This document shows, piece by piece, positions 17,246 to 25,734 of a stretch of DNA of 64,000 bases. The DNA is taken from positions 558,001 through 622,000 of the forward strand of contig NZ_SBIP01000003.1 of the NCBI RefSeq assembly GCF_004053875.1. The letters run 5' to 3'. A program made the position numbers and the translations under genes. Within the stretch, counting starts at the first letter, position 1, and the number at the start of each line of letters is the position of its first letter. The stretch comes from Neorhizobium lilium (lineage in GTDB: Bacteria > Pseudomonadota > Alphaproteobacteria > Rhizobiales > Rhizobiaceae). Below the pieces are notes generated by a model. That model was not told the DNA's origin. It worked only from the letters and a program-made list of their open reading frames with translations, and ran no database searches.

Positions 17246-18274
17246 ATGAAGACAACGTCCATCTCATCCCTGTCCGTCAGCCAGGCGATGCAGCTCACCG
17301 TCTCTAGCTCGCATGCCGAGATATCGAAACTTCAGAAGGAATCCGTCAGCGGCACCTTCGAGGATGTCGGTCTGGAACTGGGCACCAGAACCTCCACGAG
17401 CCTTGATTACGACCGCGAGACTGCGCGCCTGCAAGCGATCATCGACTCCAATTCAATGTCGAACCAGCGCATGCAGTCGTCCCAGCTTGCCATGCAGCAG
17501 ATGTCGGATTCTGGGCAGACCTTGCTCAATTCGCTCGTGGCCTTGTCCGGAAGCAGCGACTCCACCAGCTTGCAGGTATCGGCCGATACCGCCATGTCGG
17601 TGTTGGAGAACTTCAACAGCTATGCGAACGTCTCGACAAACGGGGAATATCTTTTCTCGGGGATCAACACGGATGTTGCACCGCTCGGCGATACGTTCAT
17701 CGGCGACCTGAAGGACAACTTCAACACGAGCCTCGACGACTTCATGTCGAGCAACGGCATTGCTTCGGCTTCGGATATCACGTCCAGCCAGATGAAGACG
17801 TTTCTGACGGATTACACTTCAAACTTCGATTGGTCCGTCTACAGCAAGGCCTCCGACAACAAGATGTCGAGCCGCATCAGCACGTCCGAAAGCGTCACCA
17901 CGTCGAGCAGTCTCAACGGAGACGGCTTCAAGAATCTGGCGCTTTCCAGTCTGATCACGTCACAGCTGGCGACCAAAGGTCTGTCTTCCGACGCCTTGAG
18001 CGCCGTCAACACCCAGGTGACCACCTTGGCTGGCTTGGCTGTCTCCGGCATCGACGCAGAACGGTCGTCCATGGGCCTTTCACAGGAGCGTGTCGAAAAA
18101 GCGAACACGGCCATGAAGTCGCAGATGGGCATTATCAATACGCAGCTGACGGGTCTCGTCGGTGTGGACACCTACGAGGCGTCGGTCCGTCTCAACACTC
18201 TGCTCACGCAGGTTGAGACCTCCTATAAGATAACCTCGAAGATACAAGATATGAGCCTCGTCAACTATCTCTGA
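17246..18274 (+). CDS. flgL: FlgL, hook-filament junction protein 3
   Basis: FlgL is the second junction protein between hook and filament and is related to flagellin. The 342 residues show flagellin-like ends. The N-terminus has a helical 'ISSLSVSQAMQLTVSSSHAE' segment and 'YANVSTNGEYLFSGINTD' near residue 130. The C-terminus is a helix with 'VDTYEASVRLNTLLTQVETS'. It starts 2 bases after flgK, so the two genes are coupled. Confidence 0.92.
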   Translation: MKTTSISSLSVSQAMQLTVSSSHAEISKLQKESVSGTFEDVGLELGTRTSTSLDYDRETARLQAIIDSNSMSNQRMQSSQLAMQQMSDSGQTLLNSLVALSGSSDSTSLQVSADTAMSVLENFNSYANVSTNGEYLFSGINTDVAPLGDTFIGDLKDNFNTSLDDFMSSNGIASASDITSSQMKTFLTDYTSNFDWSVYSKASDNKMSSRISTSESVTTSSSLNGDGFKNLALSSLITSQLATKGLSSDALSAVNTQVTTLAGLAVSGIDAERSSMGLSQERVEKANTAMKSQMGIINTQLTGLVGVDTYEASVRLNTLLTQVETSYKITSKIQDMSLVNYL

Positions 18275-18321
18275 AGATTAGTTGTCGGTGGCACTTCGTT
18301 TGCAACATGAGGGAAGCAAGC

Positions 18322-18669
18322 ATGTTCCAGTTCGCGTATGCCGAGGTAATTAAGGATGACCTCGCAAGCGCTCGTGAGAGAGAACGCCAGGTATTGGATC
18401 GTTCGATCGAACTTCTGTCCGCTGTTCCGGACAAATCCCGCTATGGGCAGGAAGCCGTAGAAGCCATCCACTACACGCGTCGCGTTTGGACGCGTTTTAT
18501 CGAAGATCTGAACCAGCCCGACAACGAGCTCGGCATAGAGCTGCGGGCAAAGCTTATCTCCATCGCTCTCTGGATACTGAAGGAATGCGAACGCATTCGA
18601 AAGCGACAGTCCGACAATTACCAGGGGATCATTGACGTGACTACCATCATCAGGGATGGCCTAAGATGA
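18322..18669 (+). CDS. flaF: FlaF, flagellin synthesis regulator
   Basis: FlaF promotes flagellin synthesis or secretion in alphaproteobacteria and acts against FlbT. The protein has 115 residues from ATG 18322 ('[13 protein letters not shown]'), with GAGGGA 7 bases upstream. An ATG at 18307 lacks a ribosome site. The family pattern '[13 protein letters not shown]' is visible, followed by a conserved '[18 protein letters not shown]' helix. It overlaps flbT by 4 bases. Confidence 0.88.
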   Translation: MFQFAYAEVIKDDLASARERERQVLDRSIELLSAVPDKSRYGQEAVEAIHYTRRVWTRFIEDLNQPDNELGIELRAKLISIALWILKECERIRKRQSDNYQGIIDVTTIIRDGLR

Positions 18670-19115
18670 AAAGCACACTACGGATATCATTGAAGTCTGG
18701 CGAGAAGATCTTCATCAACGGCGCAGTTCTGCGGGTCGATCGGAAGGTTTCGCTCGAGTTCCTGAACAACGTCACGTTCCTCCTGGAAAACCATGTTCTC
18801 CAGCCCGAAGATACGACGACGCCGCTTCGCCAGCTCTATTTCATCGCCCAGATGATGCTCATCAATCCCGACGGCAAGGAACAGGCGACAGCAATGTTCC
18901 GCCGCTCGATCATGATGCTGCTGTCCTGCTTCCGGAACCCGGAAATCATCAAGGAGCTGAAGCAGATCGACGCGCTGGTCGCTTCGGATCGCGCATTCGA
19001 CGCATTGAAGGCGATCCGGGCCCTGTACCCGGTCGAGGAACGCATCTTGAACAATGATGAAGTTGGCCCAGCGGCGATCGCCGGCCTCAGAAGGGAAATG
19101 GCATCATGGCAATAG
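18666..19115 (+). CDS. flbT: FlbT, flagellin mRNA regulator
   Basis: FlbT controls flagellin translation by acting on the 5' leader of flagellin mRNA, as shown for Caulobacter. The 149-residue protein carries the family pattern '[20 protein letters not shown]' at the N-terminus. The middle has '[16 protein letters not shown]'. Its ATG overlaps the flaF stop, and its end overlaps flgD by 10 bases. The shared leader motifs of the three flagellin genes in this window are possible targets. Confidence 0.88.
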   Translation: MKSTLRISLKSGEKIFINGAVLRVDRKVSLEFLNNVTFLLENHVLQPEDTTTPLRQLYFIAQMMLINPDGKEQATAMFRRSIMMLLSCFRNPEIIKELKQIDALVASDRAFDALKAIRALYPVEERILNNDEVGPAAIAGLRREMASWQ

Positions 19116-19552
19116 ATCCCCTCAATTCAGCCGCCGCTGCCAAGACCGCGAACAGCACGAACTCGGCTTCATCGTCCGACGCTTCGAAGGCATCCCTGAA
19201 CTATGATGCCTTCCTGCAGCTTCTGATCGCTCAGATGAAGAACCAGGATCCGACCGATCCCATGGATGCCAGCCAGCAGATCTCGCAATTGGCGACGTTC
19301 TCTCAGGTGGAGCAGACGATCAAGACGAATACGAATCTGGAAAGCCTGATCGCCCAGTCCTCCTTGTCGAATGCTTCCAACTACATCGACAAGACAATTA
19401 CAAGCGCCGACGGCAAGACCAGCGGCGTTATAGCCTCGGTCGAGGTGACTAAGGACGGTCTCACGGCCACCACGACGAAAGGCGACAAGATCGCTGTCGG
19501 AGAAGGCATCACCATCTCCACCACCAAGCAATCTACGCCGTCGTCGAGCTAA
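19106..19552 (+). CDS. flgD: FlgD, hook cap protein (short form)
   Basis: FlgD caps the growing hook. The 148-residue protein has the N-terminal FlgD domain ('[19 protein letters not shown]', '[11 protein letters not shown]') followed by only a short beta segment ('[16 protein letters not shown]'). The FlgD-Ig and Tudor-like parts known from enterobacteria are absent, as is common in rhizobia. The start overlaps flbT by 10 bases. Confidence 0.9.
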   Translation: MAIDPLNSAAAAKTANSTNSASSSDASKASLNYDAFLQLLIAQMKNQDPTDPMDASQQISQLATFSQVEQTIKTNTNLESLIAQSSLSNASNYIDKTITSADGKTSGVIASVEVTKDGLTATTTKGDKIAVGEGITISTTKQSTPSSS

Positions 19553-19561
19553 ACGCTGTGG

Positions 19562-19586
19562 CGGGCAGATCAGCGGTCTGCCCGTT
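19562..19586 (+). terminator. Hairpin after flgD
   Basis: A perfect 8-pair stem (19562-19569 with 19577-19584) lies 10 bases after the flgD stop but is followed by only two Ts. It may attenuate rather than end transcription before fliQ. Confidence 0.35.
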
Positions 19587-19658
19587 CGATTGTATTGGGC
19601 GCTGGCAGCTGTCATCATGGATCTGCGATTCGCGTGATAATGCCAGGACCCGACCACC

Positions 19659-19925
19659 ATGAACGAAGCCGATGCTCTTGATGTCATGCACACGGCCATC
19701 TGGACGGTTCTCATAGCCTCCAGCCCGGGCGTGCTGACGGCCATGATCGTCGGCCTCGTCATCGCTCTTATTCAGGCGCTGACCCAGATTCAGGAAATGA
19801 CACTCACCTTCGTGCCGAAGATCGTCGCCGTCATGGTGGCGCTTGGCATTGCTGCTCCCTTTATCGGCGGGCAGATCGGGCTGTTCACCGACATGGTCTT
19901 CTCCCGCGTCCAGACCGGGTTCTGA
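19659..19925 (+). CDS. fliQ: FliQ, flagellar export gate protein
   Basis: FliQ is the small two-helix subunit of the export gate. The 88-residue protein has two hydrophobic helices at about 15-38 and 54-72, with the family pattern 'IALIQALTQIQEMTLTFVPK' between them. It sits before flhA and fliR and works with FliP encoded at 3150. Confidence 0.94.
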   Translation: MNEADALDVMHTAIWTVLIASSPGVLTAMIVGLVIALIQALTQIQEMTLTFVPKIVAVMVALGIAAPFIGGQIGLFTDMVFSRVQTGF

Positions 19926-20065
19926 AGCGGGTCGCCACCTTCACGCAAGCTTCGCCAACTAAAACAGACCTGTCGTAGCAGGTCCGGTTGCATGTTTATG
20001 TCCGGGGTTGCGCGATCCACGGGGCGCAGCAAGCGCCTTCTTGTCTCATGAAGAGATAGAGCGAC

Positions 20066-22156
20066 ATGGCAATAAGCAGCACCACCGTTCTACCGAGCAA
20101 GCCCGGGCTCAACGGCCGGGACATCGGTTTCGCCGTTGGCATCGTCTCTATCCTCTGCATCCTGTTCCTGCCGATCCCGGCCTTCCTGATCGACATCGGC
20201 CTGGCCTTCTCCATCGCCTTGTCGGTGCTCATTCTCATGGTTTCGCTGTGGATCCAGCGGCCGCTGGACTTCTCGGCATTTCCGACGGTGCTGCTGATCG
20301 CCACCATGATACGTCTGGCGCTCAACATCGCGACGACGCGTGTCATCCTTTCCCACGGTCACGAGGGGCACAATGCCGCCGGCGGCGTCATCGCGGGCTT
20401 TTCCAGCCTGGTGATGTCCGGCGACTTCGTCATCGGTCTGATCGTCTTTCTCATCCTGATCGTCGTCAACTTCATCGTCATCACCAAGGGCGCAACGCGT
20501 ATCGCGGAAGTCGGCGCGCGCTTCACCCTCGACGCTATCCCCGGCAAGCAGATGTCGATCGACGCCGACTTGTCGGCGGGCATTATCGACGAGAAGGAAG
20601 CGCAGCTCAGACGTCGCGAACTGGAAGAGGAAAGCTCTTTCTTTGGCGCCATGGACGGTGCCTCGAAGTTCGTGCGCGGCGACGCCGTCGCCGGCCTGCT
20701 GATCACCACGATCAACGTGTTCGGCGGCATCATCATCGGTTACTTTCGCCATGGGATGGAAATCGGCCAGGCGGCCGATGTCTTCGTCAAACTCTCCGTC
20801 GGTGATGGTATCGTTTCTCAGGTTCCGGCGCTGATCGTCTCGCTGGCCGCCGGCCTCATCGTTACCCGCGGCGGCACGCTCGGTTCCACCGACAAGGCTG
20901 TCATCGGCCAGCTGAGCGGATATCCTCGAGCATTGTGGGTTGCTGCTGGGCTGATGGCGACCCTTGCGCTGGTTCCGGGCCTGCCCTTCATCCCCTTCAT
21001 GGTTCTTGCGCTTCTCATGGGCGGCAGCGCCTGGGGCATCCCGAGGCAGATCGAAGCCGAGAACAAGCGGCTGCGCGAGAGCGAGGAAAGAAAAGTCGTG
21101 GAGACGCGCGAATCCGAGAAGGATTCGGTCAAGAACGTTCTCAAGACGGCAGAGGTCGAACTGGCGCTCGGCAAGCAGGTCTTTCCGCGCCTGCTCGGCA
21201 CCCACCAGGAGCTCGGCTTCCGCGTGGCGAAGATGCGCAAGCGATTTGCGACCCAGTACGGCTTCGTCGTTCCGGAAATCAAGGTCATCGACGACATCGC
21301 TATTCCGGACAAGTCCTACCAGATCCGCATCCATGGCACGACGGTCGCCAGCAGCACGCTGCGGCTCGGGGAAGTCCTGGTCATCGTCGGCCAGGGCCGC
21401 AAGCCCACCGTCCCGGGCGACGAGGTGCGCGAACCGACCTTCGGCATGCCGGCCGTCTCGGTGCTGGAGCACTTCGTAGAAGACCTGAAGCGCGAGGGTT
21501 TCCACCCGATCGACAACGTCTCCGTGCTGCTCACGCATGTCAGCGAAGTGATCCGGAACAACCTGCCGCAGCTTCTCTCCTACAAGGACGTGAAGATTCT
21601 GATCGACCGGCTGGATCCGGAATACAAGAAGCTCGCCGACGAGATGTGTTCGTCTCACATGTCCTATTCCGGCCTTCAGGCGGTTCTCAAGCTGCTGCTG
21701 GCCGAACGGGTCTCCATCCGCAACCTGCACCTCATCCTGGAAGCCCTTGCCGAACTGGCGCCGCATGTCCGCAAGACCGAGCAACTGGTCGAGCATGTTC
21801 GTGTCCGTATGTCTCAGCAGATCTGCGGCGACCTCGCCGACAACGGCGTACTGCGCGTGCTTCGCCTGGGCTCGAAATGGGACCTGATGTTCCACCAGGC
21901 CATCAAGCGCGACGCCAAGGGCGATATCATCGACTTCGACATCGATCCGCGCACATTGGAAGAGTTCAGCGAGCAGGCCGGCCAGGTTATCCGTGAATAT
22001 ATGGATCGGGGCCTGCCTTTCGTACTTGTCACATCGCCGGAAACGCGGTCCTATGTTCGCATGATTATTGAGCGGCTTTTTGCGACGCTTCCCGTTCTGT
22101 CGCATGTCGAGCTGGCGAAAGGTATCGAGATCAAGGTGCTTGGGTCGATTTCATGA
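20066..22156 (+). CDS. flhA: FlhA, flagellar export gate protein
   Basis: FlhA is the large membrane and cytoplasmic subunit of the flagellar type III exporter. The 696-residue protein has about eight transmembrane helices in the first 330 residues. It also has the FHIPEP signature region ('[20 protein letters not shown]') and the soluble domain from about 350 on ('[15 protein letters not shown]'-type and '[19 protein letters not shown]' segments). The stop overlaps fliR by 4 bases. A 140-base gap before it contains only a small 6-pair hairpin (19967-19984). Confidence 0.96.
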   Translation: MAISSTTVLPSKPGLNGRDIGFAVGIVSILCILFLPIPAFLIDIGLAFSIALSVLILMVSLWIQRPLDFSAFPTVLLIATMIRLALNIATTRVILSHGHEGHNAAGGVIAGFSSLVMSGDFVIGLIVFLILIVVNFIVITKGATRIAEVGARFTLDAIPGKQMSIDADLSAGIIDEKEAQLRRRELEEESSFFGAMDGASKFVRGDAVAGLLITTINVFGGIIIGYFRHGMEIGQAADVFVKLSVGDGIVSQVPALIVSLAAGLIVTRGGTLGSTDKAVIGQLSGYPRALWVAAGLMATLALVPGLPFIPFMVLALLMGGSAWGIPRQIEAENKRLRESEERKVVETRESEKDSVKNVLKTAEVELALGKQVFPRLLGTHQELGFRVAKMRKRFATQYGFVVPEIKVIDDIAIPDKSYQIRIHGTTVASSTLRLGEVLVIVGQGRKPTVPGDEVREPTFGMPAVSVLEHFVEDLKREGFHPIDNVSVLLTHVSEVIRNNLPQLLSYKDVKILIDRLDPEYKKLADEMCSSHMSYSGLQAVLKLLLAERVSIRNLHLILEALAELAPHVRKTEQLVEHVRVRMSQQICGDLADNGVLRVLRLGSKWDLMFHQAIKRDAKGDIIDFDIDPRTLEEFSEQAGQVIREYMDRGLPFVLVTSPETRSYVRMIIERLFATLPVLSHVELAKGIEIKVLGSIS

Positions 22157-22905
22157 TAACGGACCCGCAGGGAACGCTTCTGGCGCTTTTCCTGGCGTTC
22201 TGCCGCATCGGCGGCTGCTTCATGCTGATGCCGGGCTTCTCCTCCGCCCGGCTTCCCATGCAGGTGAGGCTGTTCCTGTCGCTTGCCCTGTCGATGGCAA
22301 TTCTGCCGATGATCTGGGACACGATCTATCCGAAAACGACTGCCGATCCTGCCACCTTCGGCATGATGATTGCCTCTGAAACCGTGGTTGGGGCTGTCTT
22401 TGGCCTGATCGCACGTCTTTATACCGTCGGGCTGCAGTTTGCCGGCACTGCCATCGCCACGGCGATTTCCTTCAACGGTCCGCCCGGCAGCGACATCATG
22501 GAAGACTCCTCGGAAAACCAGCTGACCGGCATGTTGTCTCTTGCCGGCCTGCTTGTGCTGCTGATGCTGAACTTCCATCACATCGTCATCAAGTCGCTAC
22601 TGGATTCCTACACCACGATCCCTCTGGCGCAAGGGATGGAACCGCGGCGGATACTCATCACCTTGACCGACACGCTGTCTGCGACCTTCATGATCGTCCT
22701 GCGGCTGATGAGCCCGTTTCTGCTCTACAGCATCATGTTCAACCTCGCGGTCGGCTTCATCAACAAGATGGCTCCGCAGATACCGGTCTATTTCATATCG
22801 ACGCCCTATGCCCTGATGGGCGGAATATTCCTGTTTTACCTGGGCATTGCCGCGATTATCCAGGAATTCGTGAAGGGCTTCGCCACCGTCTTCACAGGAC
22901 TATGA
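22153..22905 (+). CDS. fliR: FliR, flagellar export gate protein
   Basis: FliR completes the FliP/FliQ/FliR gate. The 250-residue protein is very hydrophobic with six or so helices. The family-like segment '[20 protein letters not shown]' opens it and '[19 protein letters not shown]' lies near the C-terminus. It is coupled to flhA by overlapping ATGA and is 7 bases before the next gene. Confidence 0.94.
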   Translation: MITDPQGTLLALFLAFCRIGGCFMLMPGFSSARLPMQVRLFLSLALSMAILPMIWDTIYPKTTADPATFGMMIASETVVGAVFGLIARLYTVGLQFAGTAIATAISFNGPPGSDIMEDSSENQLTGMLSLAGLLVLLMLNFHHIVIKSLLDSYTTIPLAQGMEPRRILITLTDTLSATFMIVLRLMSPFLLYSIMFNLAVGFINKMAPQIPVYFISTPYALMGGIFLFYLGIAAIIQEFVKGFATVFTGL

Positions 22906-22912
22906 GGCTGCC

Positions 22913-23332
22913 ATGGCAAATGATTCGAAGTCGGAGAAACTGCGACGTCTCGTGGACGTACAGCGTCAGCTCGAGAAGCTGGCCGAATTCGAACTCAGCG
23001 TCGCCATTTCGCGCCAGGCGGAAGTGACGACCTCCATCGTCTCCACCATCAACGCGATTTCATCGGTCGATTCGCTGCACCAGCAGTTCGCCAAGAACTA
23101 CAGCGAACGGCTGACCCGTTTGTTTACGAGAAGCCAGCAGCTCGCGATCCAGCAGAACATCCAGGAAGCCAAGGTCTTGAGGGAGAAGACCAAGGGGGAC
23201 CGTCTCGAAGACAAGATGAAGGACGCGGAAGTCGCCGAAGAGCGGCTGAAGGAGGACGAGCGGATGTACGATCTCGTCGATCTTGGATTGCTCGCAGCCA
23301 CGCCAGTTTCCAGCAAGCTTGATGACACATGA
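22913..23332 (+). CDS. Coiled-coil flagellar protein, possibly FliJ-type
   Basis: The 139-residue protein is almost wholly helical and charged, with no signal peptide or membrane segment. Heptad-like patterns run through about residues 8-120. It begins 7 bases after fliR, so it is in the flagellar operon. Size, coiled-coil nature and position suggest a FliJ-type export chaperone, and fliJ is not otherwise seen here. Sequence identity to FliJ is not obvious, so the function is inferred. Confidence 0.5.
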   Translation: MANDSKSEKLRRLVDVQRQLEKLAEFELSVAISRQAEVTTSIVSTINAISSVDSLHQQFAKNYSERLTRLFTRSQQLAIQQNIQEAKVLREKTKGDRLEDKMKDAEVAEERLKEDERMYDLVDLGLLAATPVSSKLDDT

Positions 23333-23465
23333 TTGTCGTCGCGGAATACTGAAGCGTGTCGCGATCTTTCAGAGTAGCGCTCCACGCTTTAAGTCTTTGT
23401 TTTATCGCATATCGTTGACGCAAAACCGAGACACGCTTTTGCGCGACATGCTGTAGGAGTTGAAA

Positions 23466-24026
23466 TTGGCTATCTCTCCCCCGAGCGATCTGGTCCTGGA
23501 TGTTGTCCAGGCCGCGGATCCTGGTTTGCTTCAGGCGGCACGCGACAAGCTGAAGGCGAACGAGGCGGCGAACCAATCAGTGTTGCTAGCATCGAACGGC
23601 GTGGGGTTCTCCCAGGCTGTCAGCAATACCGATAAGGCGGCGTTTCCGGACGTGGCCAATGTGCGCGTTAGCCACCACAAGGACATCCCGGAAACCTACC
23701 GGAAGTTCGAGGCCAGCGTCGCCTCGACCTTCATCCAGAACATGCTGCCCTCGGACAGCGAAGAAGTTTACGGCAAGGGTGCCGCAGGCAACTTCTGGAA
23801 GGGCATGATGGCGGAGCAGATTGCCGATGCGGTGTCCAAGCAGGGTGGCTTCGGCATAGCCGAGAAGCTGTTCTCGCAGTCCGTGCAGCATGCGCGCGGC
23901 CAGACACCCAACGCCACCACCGATGAAAACGACCGGCAGTTGGCCGTGAGTATGATCACCGACTTTCAGCGGCAAGTTCTTTCCCCTGCCCAGACTGACA
24001 CCAACGCCAAGAAAACAAACTCTTAA
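23466..24026 (+). CDS. flgJ: Rod-binding (FlgJ N-terminal type) protein
   Basis: The protein most likely caps the growing rod. In its 186 residues, the region about 75-135 matches the rod-binding domain: 'YRKFEASVASTFIQNMLPSD', a Gly-rich 'GKGAAGNFWKGMMAEQIADA' and 'KQGGFGIAEKLF'. No muramidase domain follows, unlike enterobacterial FlgJ. The start is TTG at 23466, placed 6 bases after AGGAG (23455-23459). An in-frame TTG at 23460 touches that site and is unlikely. The gene is 133 bases after the FliJ-like gene. Confidence 0.75.
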   Translation: MAISPPSDLVLDVVQAADPGLLQAARDKLKANEAANQSVLLASNGVGFSQAVSNTDKAAFPDVANVRVSHHKDIPETYRKFEASVASTFIQNMLPSDSEEVYGKGAAGNFWKGMMAEQIADAVSKQGGFGIAEKLFSQSVQHARGQTPNATTDENDRQLAVSMITDFQRQVLSPAQTDTNAKKTNS

Positions 24027-24040
24027 CATTGAAGGTTGAT

Positions 24041-24406
24041 ATGGAAGTCGTTTCTACCGACTATCGCATCAAGACTGTTCTGTCCCGTCTTGAGATGATC
24101 ATCGACAACGAAAACGAGCGCATCGGTCGCGATTCGGGCTTTGACCTCAAGGTGTCGAACGCCCACAAGAGCCGGTGCCTATACGAGCTGACGACGCTGT
24201 TCCGGGGTCCGGACGTCAAGGAGACTTCGGCGCCCTATCTCGATCAGCTGATCGGGCTGAAGAAGAAGCTGAAGCTCAACGCCCAGCGTGTCGAAGCGCA
24301 TCTAGAGGCTGTTCGCGCCGTTGCGGACATCCTGAAGAATGCGGTCAAGGATATGGATGCCGACGGCACCTACTCCGAACATCAATTTCGGTATGGCGCT
24401 TCCTGA
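24041..24406 (+). CDS. Small helical flagellar-cluster protein (FlgN-like?)
   Basis: The 121-residue protein is helical and charged, without signal or membrane segment. I chose ATG 24041 because GAAGG stands 5 bases before it; an in-frame TTG at 24029 would add four residues. Helices at about 5-30 and 65-105 recall small flagellar chaperones such as FlgN, but no clear motif is seen. It follows the rod-binding gene by 14 bases, and its stop overlaps the next ATG by one base, so it belongs to the flagellar operon. Confidence 0.5.
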   Translation: MEVVSTDYRIKTVLSRLEMIIDNENERIGRDSGFDLKVSNAHKSRCLYELTTLFRGPDVKETSAPYLDQLIGLKKKLKLNAQRVEAHLEAVRAVADILKNAVKDMDADGTYSEHQFRYGAS

Positions 24407-24939
24407 TGCTTAAGGTGCTGCTGATCGGGCTTTGGGTATGTCTCGTCTCCATCGGAGGCGTCTACCTTTCCGTGCGGATGTCTCAATCGAGCGCGGAGGC
24501 GGCTGCCGCCCCCGTTCCGGTCGTCTCGACAGTCGTGCGCGGAACCCCCCTCAGCATGCCGGTTATCAAAAACGGGGCCGTGGAAGGCTACTTCCTCGGC
24601 CGCATTTCACTTTCCGTCGATGCCGAGAAGTCGAAGAAGGTGCAGCTTCCCATGGACGTCATGCTGACGGACGAGCTCTTCAGCCTGCTGATGGGAAATC
24701 CCATGATCGACCTCAAAAATGTCGGCGGCTTCGATCCGGAAAAATTCCGGACGAAGATCAAGGAGGGTCTCAACTCCAAATTGGGTGACGCCGTCGTCAT
24801 GAACGTCATGATCGAACAGCTCGACTACATGTCCAAGGACACGATCAAGTCGAACTCGGAGCGCCGCGGCAATCCCATTCCGCCCCAGAAGATCGTCGAA
24901 GGCACCCCCGTGGAAGCCACTCCCGCGCCATCGCACTGA
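24406..24939 (+). CDS. Membrane-anchored protein of the flagellar cluster, unknown function
   Basis: This protein of 177 residues begins with a transmembrane helix at about 2-22 ('LLIGLWVCLVSIGGVYLSV'). The periplasmic part contains 'VEGYFLGRISLSVDAEK' and ends in a Pro-rich tail. The single anchor and the 'LGRISLSVD' beta pattern loosely recall FliL, but a firm match is not visible. Its ATG overlaps the stop of the preceding gene (TGATG), and it is the last gene of the flagellar run. Confidence 0.5.
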   Translation: MLKVLLIGLWVCLVSIGGVYLSVRMSQSSAEAAAAPVPVVSTVVRGTPLSMPVIKNGAVEGYFLGRISLSVDAEKSKKVQLPMDVMLTDELFSLLMGNPMIDLKNVGGFDPEKFRTKIKEGLNSKLGDAVVMNVMIEQLDYMSKDTIKSNSERRGNPIPPQKIVEGTPVEATPAPSH

Positions 24940-25066
24940 GAGGCGCGACTCCTGGTTGTCGCACAGGTAAGCTTTTCGCAACATCGGTGGCATTTTACCG
25001 AACCGCTTAAAAGCATGATCAGCGCTCGTTGCTATCCTCCCGCCATATCGTCTTGGGAGGAATGTC

Positions 25067-25696
25067 TTGGGCACATTGGCCGAATACATCAGCGCGCCGC
25101 CGCTTCGCAGACCGCTCGACAGCATACCGGAGACGATGAGCTGGAACGAAGCTTTCATGCTGGTCGAACGCGTCATAGGCCAAGGCGGGCAGCCCTCCAA
25201 GCTGAGCTTTGCCGGCAGCGTCATCGATCTGGCCAGTTGGTCCGATGGCCGATGGAGAAGGCTCAAGCGTTTTTCCCTTCGCAAGGCCTCCGGCAATAGA
25301 GGATGGAGCCGCTTTTTTCGTCCTATGCCATCCTCTCGCTTCAGCGCCAGCAGATTCGTGCCTAGCCTGATGACCTTCATGGATAAAAGCTGTCGCATCG
25401 GCTTGGTCGCAGCCGATCAGCATAGTCTCGAAACTCTGCGTTCGGATCTCGCCCGCCATGCCCCATGGCACCAGTTTCTTGCTCTTGGTCCACACCAGCA
25501 GGTATTCCAGCGTCTCGATCTCGTCATTTCGGATTCGGAAGCGTCGCTATACCGGATGCAGGTGCATCAGCCGGCTCTTCGGCGGCATATGGGTCTTGCC
25601 ATCTGTGCGCCTGGATTGTTCCTGAGACCGAGTCTTGCGGCCCGCTCGGCGTCGCCGCGGCTAATCGCTTCGCATCGATCGGAGCTGGGGCGTTAA
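25067..25696 (+). CDS. Degenerate WecG/TagA-like protein
   Basis: The product has 209 residues from a TTG start that stands 6 bases after GGGAGG (25055-25060). The N-terminal 'MSWNEAFMLVERVIGQGGQP' resembles the start of the WecG/TagA/CpsF glycosyltransferase domain. The middle 'CRIGLVAADQHSLETLRSDL' and 'RLDLVISDSEASLYRMQ' resemble its two Rossmann-like strands. Residues that are usually conserved (the Asn/His of the first strand and the Gly-x-Pro-x-Gln motif) are missing, and the C-terminus is Arg/Ser-rich. Whether it is active is doubtful. The next gene, a chain-length protein, supports a link to polysaccharide. Confidence 0.45.
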   Translation: MGTLAEYISAPPLRRPLDSIPETMSWNEAFMLVERVIGQGGQPSKLSFAGSVIDLASWSDGRWRRLKRFSLRKASGNRGWSRFFRPMPSSRFSASRFVPSLMTFMDKSCRIGLVAADQHSLETLRSDLARHAPWHQFLALGPHQQVFQRLDLVISDSEASLYRMQVHQPALRRHMGLAICAPGLFLRPSLAARSASPRLIASHRSELGR

Positions 25697-25734
25697 CTCT
25701 TTCTTTGCCATCAAAATTTAGACTGCATTAATCA

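Noticed and set aside
20090..22105. Very long open frame (671 codons) on the minus strand opposite flhA
   Set aside because: FlhA is certain on the plus strand. The opposite frame reads as a His/Asp/Arg-rich composition typical of a GC-rich shadow and has no family resemblance.
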